Source: Theropithecus gelada
Lineage: Eukaryota; Chordata; Mammalia; Primates; Cercopithecidae
DNA: 64,000 nt
Reading direction: 5' to 3'
Assembly (NCBI RefSeq): GCF_003255815.1
Contig: NC_037668.1
Coordinates: 65,453,878 to 65,517,877, forward strand
Below the pieces are notes generated by a model, which was not told the DNA's origin, searched no databases, and saw only the letters and a list, made by a program, of their open reading frames with translations. Every line of letters begins with the position of its first letter. Position 1 is the first letter of the stretch. Shown here piece after piece: positions 1 through 11,426 of this stretch. Made by a program: the position numbers and the translations under genes.

Positions 1-253
1 TCACGAGGTCAGGAGATCGAGACCATTCTGGCTAACACGATGAAACCCCGTCTCTACTAAAAAATACAAAAAAAAATTAGCCGGGCGTGGTGGCGGGTGC
101 CTGTAGTCCCAGCTACTCCGGAAGCTGAGGCAGGAGAATGGCATGAACCCGGGAGGCGGAGCTTGCAGTGAGCCGAGATCGCGCCACTGCACTCCAGCCT
201 GGGCGACAGAGCAAGACTCCGTCTCAAAAAAAAAAAAAAAAAAAAAAAAAAAA
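1..253 (+). mobile_element. Alu (AluY-like), cut by the window edge
   Basis: Begins inside the left monomer and runs to a poly(A) tail of about 27 A. The 'agcttgcagtgagccgagat' region is intact. Confidence 0.95.
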
Positions 254-268
254 GAATGACTTCTTTTA

Positions 269-568
269 GGCTGGGCGAGGTGGCTCATGCCTGTAATCCC
301 TGCACTCTGGGAGGCCTAGGTAGGTGGATCACTTGAGGTCAGGAGTTTGAGACCAGCCTGGCCAACATGGTGAAACTCGGTCTCTACTAAAAATACAAAA
401 ATTAGCTGGGCATGGTGATATATGCCTGTAATCCCAGCTACTCAGGAGGCTGAGGCAGGAGAATCGCTTGAACCCAGGAGGTGGAAGTTGCAGTTAGCCG
501 AGATCAGGCCAGTGCACTCCAGCCTGAGTGACAGAGCAAGAGAGACTCCGTATCAAAAAAAAAAAAAG
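269..568 (+). mobile_element. Alu, full length
   Basis: Both monomers and the A-tail are present. It is flanked by a diverged target duplication (gacttcttttag / gacttcctttat). Confidence 0.95.
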
Positions 569-823
569 ACTTCCTTTATTGCCATGAAAATAAACGAGAA
601 GGCCTGTGTGAGGTGCCTAAGATATAGGTCCCTAATGCCTCCTTAGCTAGTCAATTTCACCTCCTAGTACGTTCACTCATTGGCCCTGAGTGGACCCACT
701 GGAAACTCCATAAACTTCAGGGCTTTCCTTGCGCTCCAGAGTCCAAGGCTTCTCACTGCATCCCGACCCCCCCCCCCCCCCTCCTCATCTAGGGCACACT
801 CTCTCTCAATTGCCACCTACGCT
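569..823. other. EPHA10 intron 3, with a C15 homopolymer
   Basis: No gene or recognisable repeat apart from a run of 15 C at 767-781, which is a run of G on the EPHA10 sense strand. Confidence 0.6.
575..580 (-). terminator. Candidate poly(A) signal for the short EPHA10 transcript
   Basis: AATAAA on the minus strand (tttatt on plus), about 245 nt beyond the read-through stop. It lies next to an Alu tail, so it may be fortuitous. Confidence 0.3.
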
Positions 824-861
824 CTACACTCCCACCCCACGGCCCCCAACCAGCTGGATAC
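824..861 (-). CDS. EPHA10: Read-through tail of a short, soluble EPHA10 isoform
   Basis: If the exon 3 donor is not used, the frame continues for [12 protein letters not shown] and stops at 826-824. Exon 1 plus exon 2 (57 codons), exon 3 (226 codons) and 12 further residues give exactly 295 aa. That equals the length I recall for the annotated human truncated isoform. The product would keep the signal peptide and ligand-binding domain and lack the transmembrane and kinase parts. Use in this species is inferred, not seen. Confidence 0.6.
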
Positions 862-1540
862 CTTCGCAGATGTCACCACGCTCCTGGAATCCCGCGCTGC
901 AGCTGCAGCGGCCCACAGGCACCAGCCACTCGCCGTCAGCGCCGCAGTGCATGCGTGGGGGGCTGCCAGGCTCCCCTTCCGAGTGCGCCACGCACGTTCC
1001 GGCCACTTCCACCAGTGTGGAGAAGGCGCTCTCGGCTGCGGTGGCTGGGAACGCGGCCAGGCCCCGCACAGTGGCACGGCACTGCTTGTAGTAGACGCGT
1101 ACGGAGACAAGCGCCACGCAGGCGCCCACGTCCTGAAAGGCCAGGTGGAAACCCCGCCGGCTGAGTGGGCCGATCTCGCGCACCTCTGTGTTCAGCTTCA
1201 TCTTGCGCTCACCCAGGTCGCCCTGCGTGAAACTCTCGTCCGCGGCGATCGTGTCGATTTTGCGGGGCCGGCTGCCGCCTAGGCGGGGACGCCCGCGGCC
1301 CAGGTCGGCCTCAGTTTCCAGGTAGTAGACGTTGAAGGTCTCCTTGCAGGTGCCCGCGGCGCCAGGGATGCTGCTGCAGTCACGGAGTGTGAACTGCAGC
1401 TCCACGAAGATGCGCTGCCCCCGGCCGCGGCTGATCCAGCCAGTCTGCAGCCAGTTGTCTTGGTTGGGCTCCAGCACATTGCACACTTGGTATGTGCGGA
1501 TGGGACGGTCGTGTTCATCCACACCGCTGATCTCCTCCCA
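862..1540 (-). CDS. EPHA10: EPHA10 exon 3
   Basis: 679-nt exon. The acceptor (ttattcttgtccccag) lies just above 1540 and the donor (gtatcc) just below 862. It encodes most of the ligand-binding domain, from [12 protein letters not shown] to [10 protein letters not shown], and ends in phase 1. Confidence 0.95.
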
Positions 1541-4519
1541 CTGGGGACAAGAATAAAGGGGTGGGCAGCCCAGAGCCAAAGTGCTTCCAGGAGGTGGAGC
1601 GCTAGCAGTGACTCCTGACTTCTCTCTCACCACCATGCACACCCCGGAAATTGTAAGATGCAGCGCTGGGAGAAACTTTGGAAACAAATGATCCCAATCC
1701 TTATTTTTATAGATGGGGAAACTAAGGCCCCAGAGTGAGAGCGATTTGACCAGGTATGCACATCAAGTTAGTGGTGGAGCTAGGAATGGTGCCTGTAGTC
1801 TCCTGACTCTCCGACCAGTGCCCTTTGCACTCCACCAGGCTGCTGTTACAGCCCACATCATCCCACCCCTACCCCAAGTCTCCAAACCTCTTTTAGGACT
1901 CCCAGTCTTGCTTGCTCTGTCAATCAATCAACAACATTTCTTGGAGGATCTACTACTATGTGCAAGCCACTGTCCTGTATTAGCTCCATCTGGATGCCAG
2001 GTTTCTGTTCCTAGACAGCCAGTTCTGTCCTCACTTATTCACTTTTTTTTTTTTTTGGACTGTCTAACTGCCTGAAGACTCAACGTTTTCTAATAGGCAA
2101 CTCTGGCTTGAAGCCAGGGCTGCTGGAGACCACACACTCTGAGGAGCACTTTTGTCTGATGTAAACATGAGGAGCTGAGGAGACTGTGTCCTGGACCACC
2201 AGAGGATCCCTGGGACAGGGAGGGACACCTGTGCACTTACCCCATTACTCGGCAGTGCAGTCCAGCCCAGCTCGGCCTGGGAGGCTTTGGAATCCAGGAG
2301 GATGACTAAGGAGAGGGGAAGACAGAAATGTCAGAAATCGAGGTCAGTTTAGCAAGAGAGTGGAATCCTTTGGTGAAGTCCCTGTAAATTTGCTGAGAGA
2401 ATGCAAAATGTGACAAATCATATGGACAAGTTTTTCCTACTTCATAAATCCCCAGGAGGGGATGTGAATAGCTCAAATCCAGAGAGAGGTAGCCACAGTC
2501 AGTAGGGAAGGAGCCTGTATTCAATTCCTGGGGCTACTGTAACAGATTACCACAAACACAGTGGCTTAAAACAACATATTGTTTTTCTGTTACAGTTCTG
2601 GAGGTCAGAAGCCCAAAGCCACTTTCACTGGTCTAGAGTCAAGGTGTCAGCAGGACTGTTTTCTTTTGGAGGCTCTGAGGGGAGAATTCATGTCCTTACC
2701 ATCTTCAGTGTCTGGTGGCCGCCTGTAGTCCCTGGCTTGTGGTCTCCTCCTCCATCTTCAAATCATATCACTTTAATCTCTGCCTCAGTCATCACACTGC
2801 CTCCTCCTCTGACTCTGACTCCTCCTGCACCCCTCATACAAGGACGATTGTGATTATTGGGCCCCTCCAAATAGTCTAAAACAATCTCTCCATCTCAAAA
2901 GATCATTAATCACATATGCAAAGTCCTTTTTGTCACTGAAGGTAACATTCACAGGTTCTAGGGATTAGGATATTGACATATTGGGGGTGGGGGTCATTAT
3001 TCAGCCTTCTACAGGGTCCATGGCAAATACTCTAAGGTTGGCTCTCAGATTGGGGTGGGAGTCAGTGACTCTCCCCAGCCTTCGTAGATTCCCAAAGTTA
3101 TAACTAAGTGTCAATTAGAGAGATAGAGAAAGTGAGTAGTGAATGTATCAGGGGATTCCTGTATATACCCCCCAATCCACTCCCACTCAGGGGTTTTTCT
3201 GAGGTCGGTGGTCCCCAGGCATGAAGATTTGAACATATTTAGTCTGACTCCCTGGGCCTCTGAGAAAACAATGTAGAGAGATACTGCTAACAACTGGAGA
3301 AATAAAATCTCTCTTCTCCTCAGCCAGCCCTTTTCCCAGGGGCTGTCACTTCCACTGCTTTTGAAAGAATGTCAGGGGTCCTTTTATGTATACATCTATG
3401 ACCCTTCCTACCAGAGAAGCTTGGAGTCCCTTTATTCCCCCAGGAGGCATTGGATCAGCAGCCTGCATCCGCTCAGCATGGATCACAGAAACTGGTTTGG
3501 ACAGCAGAGCCCGCAGACCAGAGACAGGAGGCCAGGACATCCCGCAGTCTTGGAAGATTACCCTCTGGAGCTTAAGCCAGGGGGTGGGCCACCAAGGTGA
3601 GGGCCTCTCCAGAGGCATCAGCGACTGTGGGCAGGACCGCCGACAGCTTTCCGAGATCCGCGCAACTGACAGCACATCGGAATTGCATACTGGAAGGCAT
3701 CAGCCATCCAGGGCCCCGACCAACCCCGCGGTCAACGCCTCAGATTCCAGCTCCTCCGGATTCTGCACCTGGATATGACGCCTCTGGATTCAACTGAGCG
3801 TATAGCTCCCCCAAATGCACAATCAGAGGCAAGACGCGGGCTCCAGTATCGCCGACAGCCTCAAACCCGGCAACGCCGAGCGCGCCCGGTAGACTACGCT
3901 CAGAATTCAGCACTGCGGACAGTTCCATGATCTGCACGTCGGGCAGCGCCCGGACCCAGCCCCCCTCGACCAGCATTCCACCTCATGCTGGCCACACTGT
4001 GGTCTCCTAGCCCCTGTGGTCCGGGCTCCGTCCGGTCTTTCCATATTCCGAGCTCACCTCCGCATCTCCCTGTCTCCACTCTTCATCTCCCCGCCCCCGC
4101 ACCTCCCACCTCCAATCACTCAGCTTGTCGGTCTCACCGGCAGCCGCTGGACCTCTGCCTCTGGCTCCCGCGGTTCCTGGTCTCTTTCTTCCCCAGCCTC
4201 CCGGGTCTCCAGCCCCCAAGCTCCTCAGCGCCCCTCTCTTCGCTATTGCTTGGCCACATTTTTCTCTGTCTCTCCAGTTCTTTGCTGCCTGCTTGCTTCA
4301 AGCCCCAGTACAGACTCTAGTCTCTCCAATGACTCCTTCCCGCAGAACCCCCGTCCCCAACCCCCTATCTTTTGGCATGCCAGGCTCCGAGCAAAGCCCA
4401 CCAGTCTTCTCACCTTCCTCGGCGGTCCCAGGCCGCCAGGGTCCCAAAAGCAGCACGAGACAGAGCGGCATCCGGCAGAGGAACAGGCGCAGCGGGTGTG
4501 GACCGGCGCCGGTCTCCAT
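862..4519 (-). CDS. EPHA10: EPHA10, ephrin type-A receptor 10 (5' coding part, exons 1-3)
   Basis: Three coding exons on the minus strand join in frame: 4519-4414, 2305-2241 and 1540-862, all with GT-AG borders. The start [13 protein letters not shown] is followed by a hydrophobic signal peptide (about residues 15-33, [15 protein letters not shown]) and then the Eph ligand-binding domain (from about residue 36, through [23 protein letters not shown] and [11 protein letters not shown]), running into the start of the Cys-rich region ([15 protein letters not shown]). In this family the domain binds ephrins at the cell surface. EPHA10 is known as a pseudokinase, but its kinase exons lie beyond position 1. 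Exon sizes (106, 65, 679 nt) fit the Eph family. The gene runs off the left edge. A CpG island covers exon 1. Reading on past the exon 3 donor gives a 295-aa soluble form (separate entry). Confidence 0.95.
1541..2240. other. EPHA10 intron 2, single-copy
   Basis: No coding exon or clear repeat seen, apart from a short T-run at about 2043-2056. Confidence 0.6.
2241..2305 (-). CDS. EPHA10: EPHA10 exon 2
   Basis: 65-nt exon encoding [20 protein letters not shown] plus NG. The acceptor cttccccctctccttag and the donor gtaagt are both clear. It joins exon 1 in phase 1 and exon 3 in phase 0. Confidence 0.95.
2523..3013 (-). mobile_element. MLT1-type MaLR LTR
   Basis: Shows the MLT1 3' end in antisense ('gggctactgtaacagattac', 'acagttctggaggtcagaag') and the opposite terminus near 3000 ('tcattattcagccttctaca'). 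It lies inside EPHA10 intron 1. Confidence 0.75.
3014..4413. other. Remainder of EPHA10 intron 1
   Basis: No exon or clear repeat recognised. CpG density rises from about 3640 towards exon 1. Confidence 0.5.
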
Positions 4520-4830
4520 GGTCCGCAGACCGAGCTGTCAGTGCGGCGGCGGCTCAAGCCGCGCCAGCCTAGCACCGCTGAGCAGTGCCCCCAGACCCCA
4601 GCGCCAGCTGGGGGCGGGGTCTCGCCGCTCGCCATCATCCATGGGGACCAATCACTAGGCACCGCCGCGGGATGCCCACCAATCCCCGCCAGCAGAGGGT
4701 GGGAAGGTGGAGTTTCATAGGCCAGGGGCGGAACACCCAGCTGGTGGGGAAAGGAAGGGGTCCCGCAGATCCCCAAACCGTGGGGGGTGGGGCAGCCGTG
4801 GGAGCTGGCGGGGCTTTTGAGCGAGGGGGA
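3830..4830. promoter_or_regulatory. EPHA10: CpG island / EPHA10 promoter region
   Basis: G+C-rich, CpG-rich stretch around EPHA10 exon 1. CCAAT boxes read on the plus strand at about 4652 and 4679, upstream of the minus-strand gene. No TATA box is evident. Limits are by eye. Confidence 0.7.
4414..4519 (-). CDS. EPHA10: EPHA10 exon 1 (coding part)
   Basis: Encodes [13 protein letters not shown] through GTAEE, a signal peptide with a leucine-rich core, and ends at donor gtgag (just below 4414). The ATG at 4519-4517 sits in a G+C-rich CpG island. A second in-frame ATG (RMPLCL) lies 16 codons in, but the first one matches the known start. Confidence 0.93.
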
Positions 4831-5123
4831 TGAGCTGGCGTCGGTGGCCCAGAGCGCTAAACCTTAGCTCCTCATTCCTGAGAAGTAGGCAGGCAACGTG
4901 GGCTTGGCTTAAAGAGGGGCGACCCTCGGGGAGGCAGCGACACTTGCAGCCTCTGAGCTAGCCTGGAAGCTCCCTTGTTCCCAGGACTTGAGGGTTTTGA
5001 AGCTTTATGTCCTGACCCCAAGCTCTGGGGAGCTCTCCTATCTCCCTGCCCTAGGTCTGTTCCTATGTCTGAGGCTCCTGGTGTCTCCTGGCTCATCCCT
5101 CCCCTTTCTCTTCCCGCCCTCAT

Positions 5124-5125
<2 letters not shown>

Positions 5126-5161
<36 letters not shown>
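5126..5161. repeat. (CA)n microsatellite
   Basis: About 17 CA units. Read through in frame it yields spurious Thr-His or Val-Cys ORFs. Confidence 0.98.
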
Positions 5162-5162
<1 letters not shown>

Positions 5163-7201
5163 CGTTAGGAAGGAGGGGCCGAACCCGAACCCGGGAGCTG
5201 CTCCGGAAAGGAGAGCAAAGTGAGGGACGGGGTCCCGCCCTACCAGCGCGCTGCCGAGGCTGGGAAACCATGTGGACGCTGGGATGGGGGCGGTGGTGGT
5301 TTTGCATGAACGGTCTGTTCCTCAGGTTCTTGCTCCTGCTGTCAAGACACAAGCAGCACACCTCACAACCACCCCTGTCCTCAGTCTGCTCAGAGTCGGG
5401 GGTTCGCCTCTTTGATCACCCCACTCCGCCCACCCCAGGGGACTAGTGAACAGCACAGCCGCCAGGAATTGGAGATTCCTGCGAGAGAGGCGGAGCAATC
5501 CTGGAAGAGTTCAGCCGGCACTGAAGAAGCCGCAAGAAAACGTGGAACACGACCTCTGTCTAGTGAAGGTCATTTATGTGCAAGCTGAGGGTTTAACACT
5601 TTGGTGGTGGGAAGGGCTGGGGCCCTCCAGGACGAGGGAGGCGGCTACTGAGCGCCACCATCTGGGCTGAACTTGAGGGGAGAAAGCTCCACCCACCTCG
5701 TGGCTTTTCCGAGCTCTTTTCTTGGGGCACCCACCCCCTCTCTATTTAGAAGCGAACATAGCCTAAGAAGCCTCGAGAGTGAATGTGAATCCTGTGACTA
5801 CTTGGCCCCTGCGGTCTGAGTGTCTGTGCTTTTGCATATATGTATCCCTCACCCCTCCACCCAGCCCTCACTGGGCGCCATGCTCTGTGCTGCAGATGCC
5901 CTGGTGAACCACTCTGTCTCTGCCACAGTCCATACCTCTTTGAATACCGAGTGTAAGGAGGATTCCTGGCATCGTAGATCACTGGCCATTTACAACCTGC
6001 TTTCATGTGCCATTTCTGCGTGTGTTCGTGTGTATGTGTGTGAGTAAATGCACACGTGCTCATTCAGACATACTTGCTGGACAGTAGCAATAGGAGGAGT
6101 AGGTGGGAGGAATTGGTCTTCTTTACCTGCAGAAAGAAAAGTCATCAGGAGAGGCTGTGGCTTGGACACTACGGGAGACAAGCCCGCTGAGGAAGCAGAA
6201 GGAGGTGTGGCATCCCTCCAGTCCTTGGATGCAGGTGGAACCTCTAAAACCAGACCTACCTGAGGAAGGGTTCTCACACTGCCACCTCCTTTCCATCTTC
6301 ATTCTCCTCACGCTCGATTTCTCCCCTCCCCCTCCCTCCAGCTCTGGGAGATGGTATTTTTAGAAGCTGCTTAGAGACCCGGGACTCCTTTCATTTCAAA
6401 ATGAGTCCTCATTCCACCATCCCTCACTCCTCTTTAGAACCGGGTGCCATCCCCTTAGCAGGCTCTAAGGCACTAGTCAGGGTTTCTTACTGAAGCTCCA
6501 GGGACTTCAACCCAGAGGTTCTGACCCTAGGTGCTAAAACAAAATACAGACTTCCTCTGAACCTGAGAAGGACCTTTCAGAAACCAAGCAGATGGGGGAA
6601 ATTACCCAGGGAAATCTACATAGGATGCTCTGGCAAACATCTGACTGTTGGAGTCTGGTTTCTACCCTCTTCCACCATACACACCTTCAGGCATCTGGGG
6701 TGAATTTCCAGACGGAGACCCTAGGAATAGGGGGAAAGAAGAGGACGAAAAGTCGTGAAATAATCCTTCCCTTTCTTCCTCTGAGCAATTCATTTATAAC
6801 AAAACCAGAATGGAGAAGCCCCAGTGAATGCAGATATATGCAAATCAGCTGGATCTTAATAAGAGTTGCTCTAAGGCGGACCCCACTCTATCAGGAAGCT
6901 GCAGAACAGACAGCTCAGTAAAATTCCGGAGGGCCTTAGAAGGAAACCAACCCATTGTTTATCGGGACATTTAAGTGCTGGGGGCCAGTTAACTAATGGC
7001 TAGAGTTAGGTTCCTCCCAGGAATAGCAGTGGAGACTGGTGAAATTTGGGGGTGGGGGCAGGGAGTGGTATCTGTCCCTGGCGTTGAACCCTCAGCCCTC
7101 CAGCCAGCTTTGGGCTTTCTATCCATGGTGCTGAATCCAACAGGGTCTGGACACTCAGCTGGACCTGGGACTTCTCTGCTGCCATGTTCTGATCCTTGGC
7201 A
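5162..7201. other. Intergenic DNA, upstream of EPHA10
   Basis: I see no convincing exon, RNA gene or young repeat. Only short TG/CA-rich patches occur near 6010-6060. Confidence 0.5.
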
Positions 7202-7302
7202 GGATCATAAAGGGTAAGTAGTTTTGCTTCATAATCTTAAAGATTTTCTCTGCTTAATTTTCAAAATTAGTAAATTAAATGCTTTATATTTCCTTTAGCT
7301 AA
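7202..7302 (+). repeat. Inverted-repeat arm 1 (partner 8162-8262)
   Basis: Its reverse complement recurs about 0.86 kb downstream with roughly 9 mismatches in 101 bases. The shared core includes ttttcaaaattagtaaatta. It is not Alu sequence. Confidence 0.9.
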
Positions 7303-7844
7303 GAATATACAGTGGTGGCTTCTACTCCTCCAGCCTATAACCAAAATCCGACAATTCATGTCTTCAGGAGATAAACAGCCTTCACTCCCTTGCAGAAGAG
7401 TGGAGGGGCCTGGAACCCACCCAGAAACATCTTGTTTTCTCTTTTGCTCCTCTCAGACTTCTACTGAAGTAGGCTGGAAGAGATACTCCTCTCTACTTCT
7501 ACCTCACTATCTTCTAGGATCGTGGGGGAGGACACTTGATGTGGCTGAGCAACTTAATTAAGCACCCAAAATAATAAAAAGTGACCTTCCAGGGAGCAGA
7601 TTTAATGTTACCACAACCTCCATCTCCAAGTTACTGAAAGTTACTAATCTAGAGGCTGAAGATTTGACCTCTTCCTTTTGCACAGATACAGAAAGTATGG
7701 TGAGCCTGACTGGACAGAGAAGGTTATCTCCTCTATAAAGAAGTTTAAGATTGTGTCAGAGGAATCAGGGTCAAGTCCCACTCTCAGAAAGAAGGACGGG
7801 GAGAGGCAAAGAGCAGTGGGAGCTTTATTGTTCAAAAGGTCATC

Positions 7845-8146
7845 TTTTTTTTTTTTTTTTTTTGAGATGGAGTGTCTCTCTTTTTTGCCCAGGCTGGAGT
7901 GCAATGGCCCGATCTTGGTTCACTGCAACCTCCACCTCCCAGGTTCAAGCAATTCTCCTGCCTCAGCCTCCCAAGTAGCTGGGACTACAGGTGCACACCA
8001 CCATACCTGGCTAATTTTGTGGTTTTAGTAGAGACAGGATTTTGCCATGTGGTCCAGGCTGGTCTCAAACTCCTGACCTCAAGTGATCCACCTGCCTCAG
8101 CCTCCCAAAGTGCTGGGATTATAAGTGTGAGCCACCACGCCTGGCC
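7845..8146 (-). mobile_element. Alu, antisense
   Basis: Starts with poly(T), then gagatggagt, and ends at ccaccacgcctggcc. It lies between the two inverted-repeat arms. Confidence 0.95.
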
Positions 8147-8161
8147 TCAATTGTATTTTCT

Positions 8162-8262
8162 TGGCTAAAGGAAGCATAGAGCATTTAATTTACTAATTTT
8201 GAAAATTAAGCAGAGAAAACCTTTAAGATTATGAAACACAACTACTTACCGTTTATGAGCCT
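8162..8262 (-). repeat. Inverted-repeat arm 2 (partner 7202-7302)
   Basis: Reverse complement of the arm at 7202-7302, about 91% identical by eye. Confidence 0.9.
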
Positions 8263-8395
8263 CCACTTCTTTCTGTGTAAAATAGGAACAAAAACACCTT
8301 TCAGAGTTATTGTGAGGTCAGAATATAATTTTTACATATGGCCCAGCTCTGTGCTTGGCACGTAGCTCTGGTATATATTATTAATCAACTCCATG
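8263..8395 (+). mobile_element. MIR remnant
   Basis: The pattern 'tgtgtaaaataggaacaaaa', 'gttattgtgaggtcagaat' and 'gtgcttggcacgtagct' follows the MIR 3' half. Confidence 0.7.
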
Positions 8396-8441
8396 GTTAA
8401 TTAGGGTTAAAAAAAAAAAACAGAAGGAAAAAGGAAAAGAA

Positions 8442-8747
8442 GTCTGGGCATGGTGGCTCACACCTGTAACCCCAGCACTTTGGGAGGCCGAGGTGAGTGG
8501 ATCATCTGAGGTCAGGAGTTCAAGACCAGTCTGACCAACATAGTGAAACTCCATCTCTACTAAAAATGCAAAATAGCTGGATGCGGTGGTGTGTGCCTGT
8601 AGTCCTAGCTACTCAGGAGGCCGAGGCAGGAGAATTGCTTGAACCTGGGAGGCGGAGGTTGCTGTGAGCCGAGATCATGCCATTGCACTCCAGCCTGGGC
8701 AAAAAAGAGAGACACTCCATCTCAAAAAAAAAAGAAAAAAAAAAAAA
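8442..8747 (+). mobile_element. Alu, full length
   Basis: Starts gtctgggcatggtggctcac. Both monomers are present, with an A-rich tail (aaaaaaaaaaagaaaaaa). Confidence 0.95.
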
Positions 8748-8799
8748 GGAAAAGAAGGGATAAAGGAAGGTTAAGTGGTGAGGTAGGAAGACAGAAAGA

Positions 8800-8842
8800 T
8801 ATATATATACATATATATATGTGTGTATATATATATATATAA
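8800..8842. repeat. (TA)n microsatellite with one TG block
   Basis: Alternating TA interrupted by tgtgtg, followed by a GA-rich patch to about 8895. Confidence 0.95.
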
Positions 8843-9479
8843 TTAGAGAGAGAGAGTCGTAAAGGAAAAGACAGAATGAGAGAGAAAGAAAGAGACAGCT
8901 GGTTGAGGTGAATGTGGCTAGAAAGCACAGGAGTCTGAAAGAAATGTGCTTGAAGAGACAGGAATGTCATCAGGGCAGGTTGGCTGGCCAGCTGCCAAGT
9001 GGCATCAGAGGTGACATTTACTTTGAATTCATCATGGTCCAGGCTTATGAACTTGACTTTAACAGCATTAAGAGAGAATCTATCTATTGGGGAATGGAAA
9101 GTAGATCCTACTAACCCAGCTCCTATCCTGCTATCTGAGCCAGAGAAGCAATGTATTAATTTATGATGAGAAATGGAACTGCCAAGGGGGACAGAATGCT
9201 CACAATGGCATGTCCAGCACATTCTTTCCCTGTAGGAAAACATGTCCTGGAAGCCAATTTATGATGTGAAGACAACTTTGAGAGTGGGAGGGGAGGGAGG
9301 TGAATGGTTTAAATATTTGATGGCATCAGGCTCTGATAGCCTTGTTCCTCCAAATCCCCAGAAGGGACAAACCTGCTATTGGCACCTGAGTAACTGTGTA
9401 GGGGCCAGGACTGGGACTGGAATATACAAACATGTGCTTCTCTGACTCTCTTTCTCTCTCTTTCTCCCTAATGCATATA

Positions 9480-9548
9480 TACATACACACACACACAGAT
9501 ACACACACACACACATATACACACAACACACACACATACACAGACATA
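9480..9548. repeat. Interrupted (CA)n microsatellite
   Basis: CA units broken by TA, GA and AA interruptions, next to an old Alu. Confidence 0.95.
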
Positions 9549-9565
9549 CATATATTTATGTATGT

Positions 9566-9844
9566 ATTAGAGACAAGCACTCTGTTGCCCAAGCTGGAGT
9601 GCAGTGGTGCGATCATAGCTCACTGCAGCCTCAACCTCCTGGGCTCAAGCAATCCTCCAACCTCCTGGGTAGCTAGGACTACAGGCACGCAACACCATGC
9701 TCATAACTCTTTTTATTTTTTCTTTTGTAGAGACAGGGTATCACTATGTTCCCCAGGCTGGTCTCAAAGTCCAGCCTAAAGTGATCCTCCTGCCCCAACC
9801 TCCTAAAGCGTTGGGATTACAGATGTGAACCACCATATCCAGCC
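9566..9844 (-). mobile_element. Old Alu (AluJ-like), antisense
   Basis: Begins at 'gagacaagcactctgttgcc' and ends at 'ccaccatatccagcc'. It is diverged and has lost its poly(T). Confidence 0.9.
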
Positions 9845-10559
9845 TTCTGACTCTATATTTTTATTCTAGATGGAAGCAGCCCATTTTTAGATTGCAGTTC
9901 TTTTAAATTTAAATCACCAAAGTAATACAAACTAATGAAAATTGTATAGGTAAAAATATTCATCCTTTCCATTCCAGATAGTCCCCCTCCCAAATTTAAA
10001 TCCTGTTAAAGACTGATATGTACAATTCCTGATATTTTCTACACACACACACAACTTTACAGAAAATTAATACATCTATTAGTATGGTAAACGCTGTTGA
10101 TTATTTGCCCAATAGCTTTCCCCTTTCATATTTTATATTGCTGCCAGAGTCTCAGTTTTATTTGGATGTTCTTCTACTGTAGCTGTTTGCTAGCAAAAGA
10201 TGATCCTCCCCCCAAGTTCAGGGATAAGTAAAGATTGCTATTTGCTAATCACTCCCATCCCATTCCATGTAGCGTGTGATTACAACCCTGGCCTTCTGAA
10301 TCAGAAATTATAGGAAAGGTTTTCACTCCTAATAAACAGAGATGGATGACAGGCAGCATTCCACTTCTTCTCTGGATGTCATGTCTGCATCTGACACCGG
10401 GAGCTGCTGCCTGCCATTACAACATCATGAAGGGGGATATCTCAGCAATGGCAGTTAAGATTTTTCAGTTGTGTTTAACAGGAAACCAAATAAAACTGGC
10501 TTAAACAAAAATGAGATTTTATTGGTTGATACAATAGGATGGGAGTAGATCTGTGTAGA
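9845..10559. other. AT-rich intergenic DNA
   Basis: No gene recognised. There is a short CA run near 10041-10052. Confidence 0.5.
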
Positions 10560-11002
10560 ACAGTAAGATTTTGCATTGGAATTGTGGTAGAGTGCAAAAT
10601 CACCAAACCTGGATACTCTAAAAAGGAATGCAATTGAAATCCTAGAACGGAAAAATATAGTAGTTGAATTTAGTATAGTAGATGGAACTGATAGCAGGTT
10701 AGACACAGCTGATTCTAGGATTAATGATATGGAATATAGTTTCAGCATAAAATATCCAGTATGGGAAGAGAGAAAAGAATTGAAAATATAGATAAGAGAG
10801 AAAGAGACATATGGGCCATGCCAAAAAGGCCTAACTACATGGAATTAGAGTCCTAGAAAGAGAAGAAAGAGGAAAATAGGAAAGAAGTACTATTTGAAGA
10901 GAGAGTATTTGAAAATTTTCCAAAATTGATGAAAGATATCAAGACACATACTCAAGAAGCATTATCAATCCCAAGCAGGATAAATGCAAAAAAAATTACT
11001 TC

Positions 11003-11299
11003 TTTTTTTTTTTTTTTTTGACAGAGTCTCGCTGTATCACCCAGGCTAGAGTGTAGTGGTGTGATCTCGGCTCACTGCAACCTCTGCCTCCTGGGTTCGA
11101 GCAATCCTCCTGCCTCAGCCTCCCGAGTGGCTGGGATTACAGGCACGTGTCACCACGCCCAGCTAATTTTTATATTTTTATTAGAGACAGGGTTTTGCCA
11201 TGCTGGCCAGGTTGGTCTCAAACTCCTGACCTCAAGTGATCTGCCCACCTCGGCCTCCCAAAGTGCTGAGATTATAAGCATGAGCCACCGTGCTCGACC
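11003..11299 (-). mobile_element. Alu, antisense
   Basis: From poly(T) to tgctcgacc, with both monomers present. Confidence 0.95.
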
Positions 11300-11426
11300 A
11301 AAAACTGTATTTAAGCACTTCATAAGAGAACTGCTGAAAACCAAAGACAAAGAAAAAATATTAAAAGCAATTAGAGAGAGAGACACACACATTACCTTCA
11401 AAGGAACAACATTAAGACTGACAATG

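Noticed and set aside
422..646. Many 60-190-codon ORFs with Alu-type peptides (such as CNLHLPGSSDSPASAS) across the window
   Set aside because: All are translations of Alu elements, with no independent coding evidence.
680..1282. Plus-strand ORF of 200 codons
   Set aside because: Antisense shadow of EPHA10 exon 3.
4016..4720. Plus-strand ORFs of 177-234 codons around EPHA10 exon 1
   Set aside because: Antisense to exon 1 in a CpG island; no family recognised.
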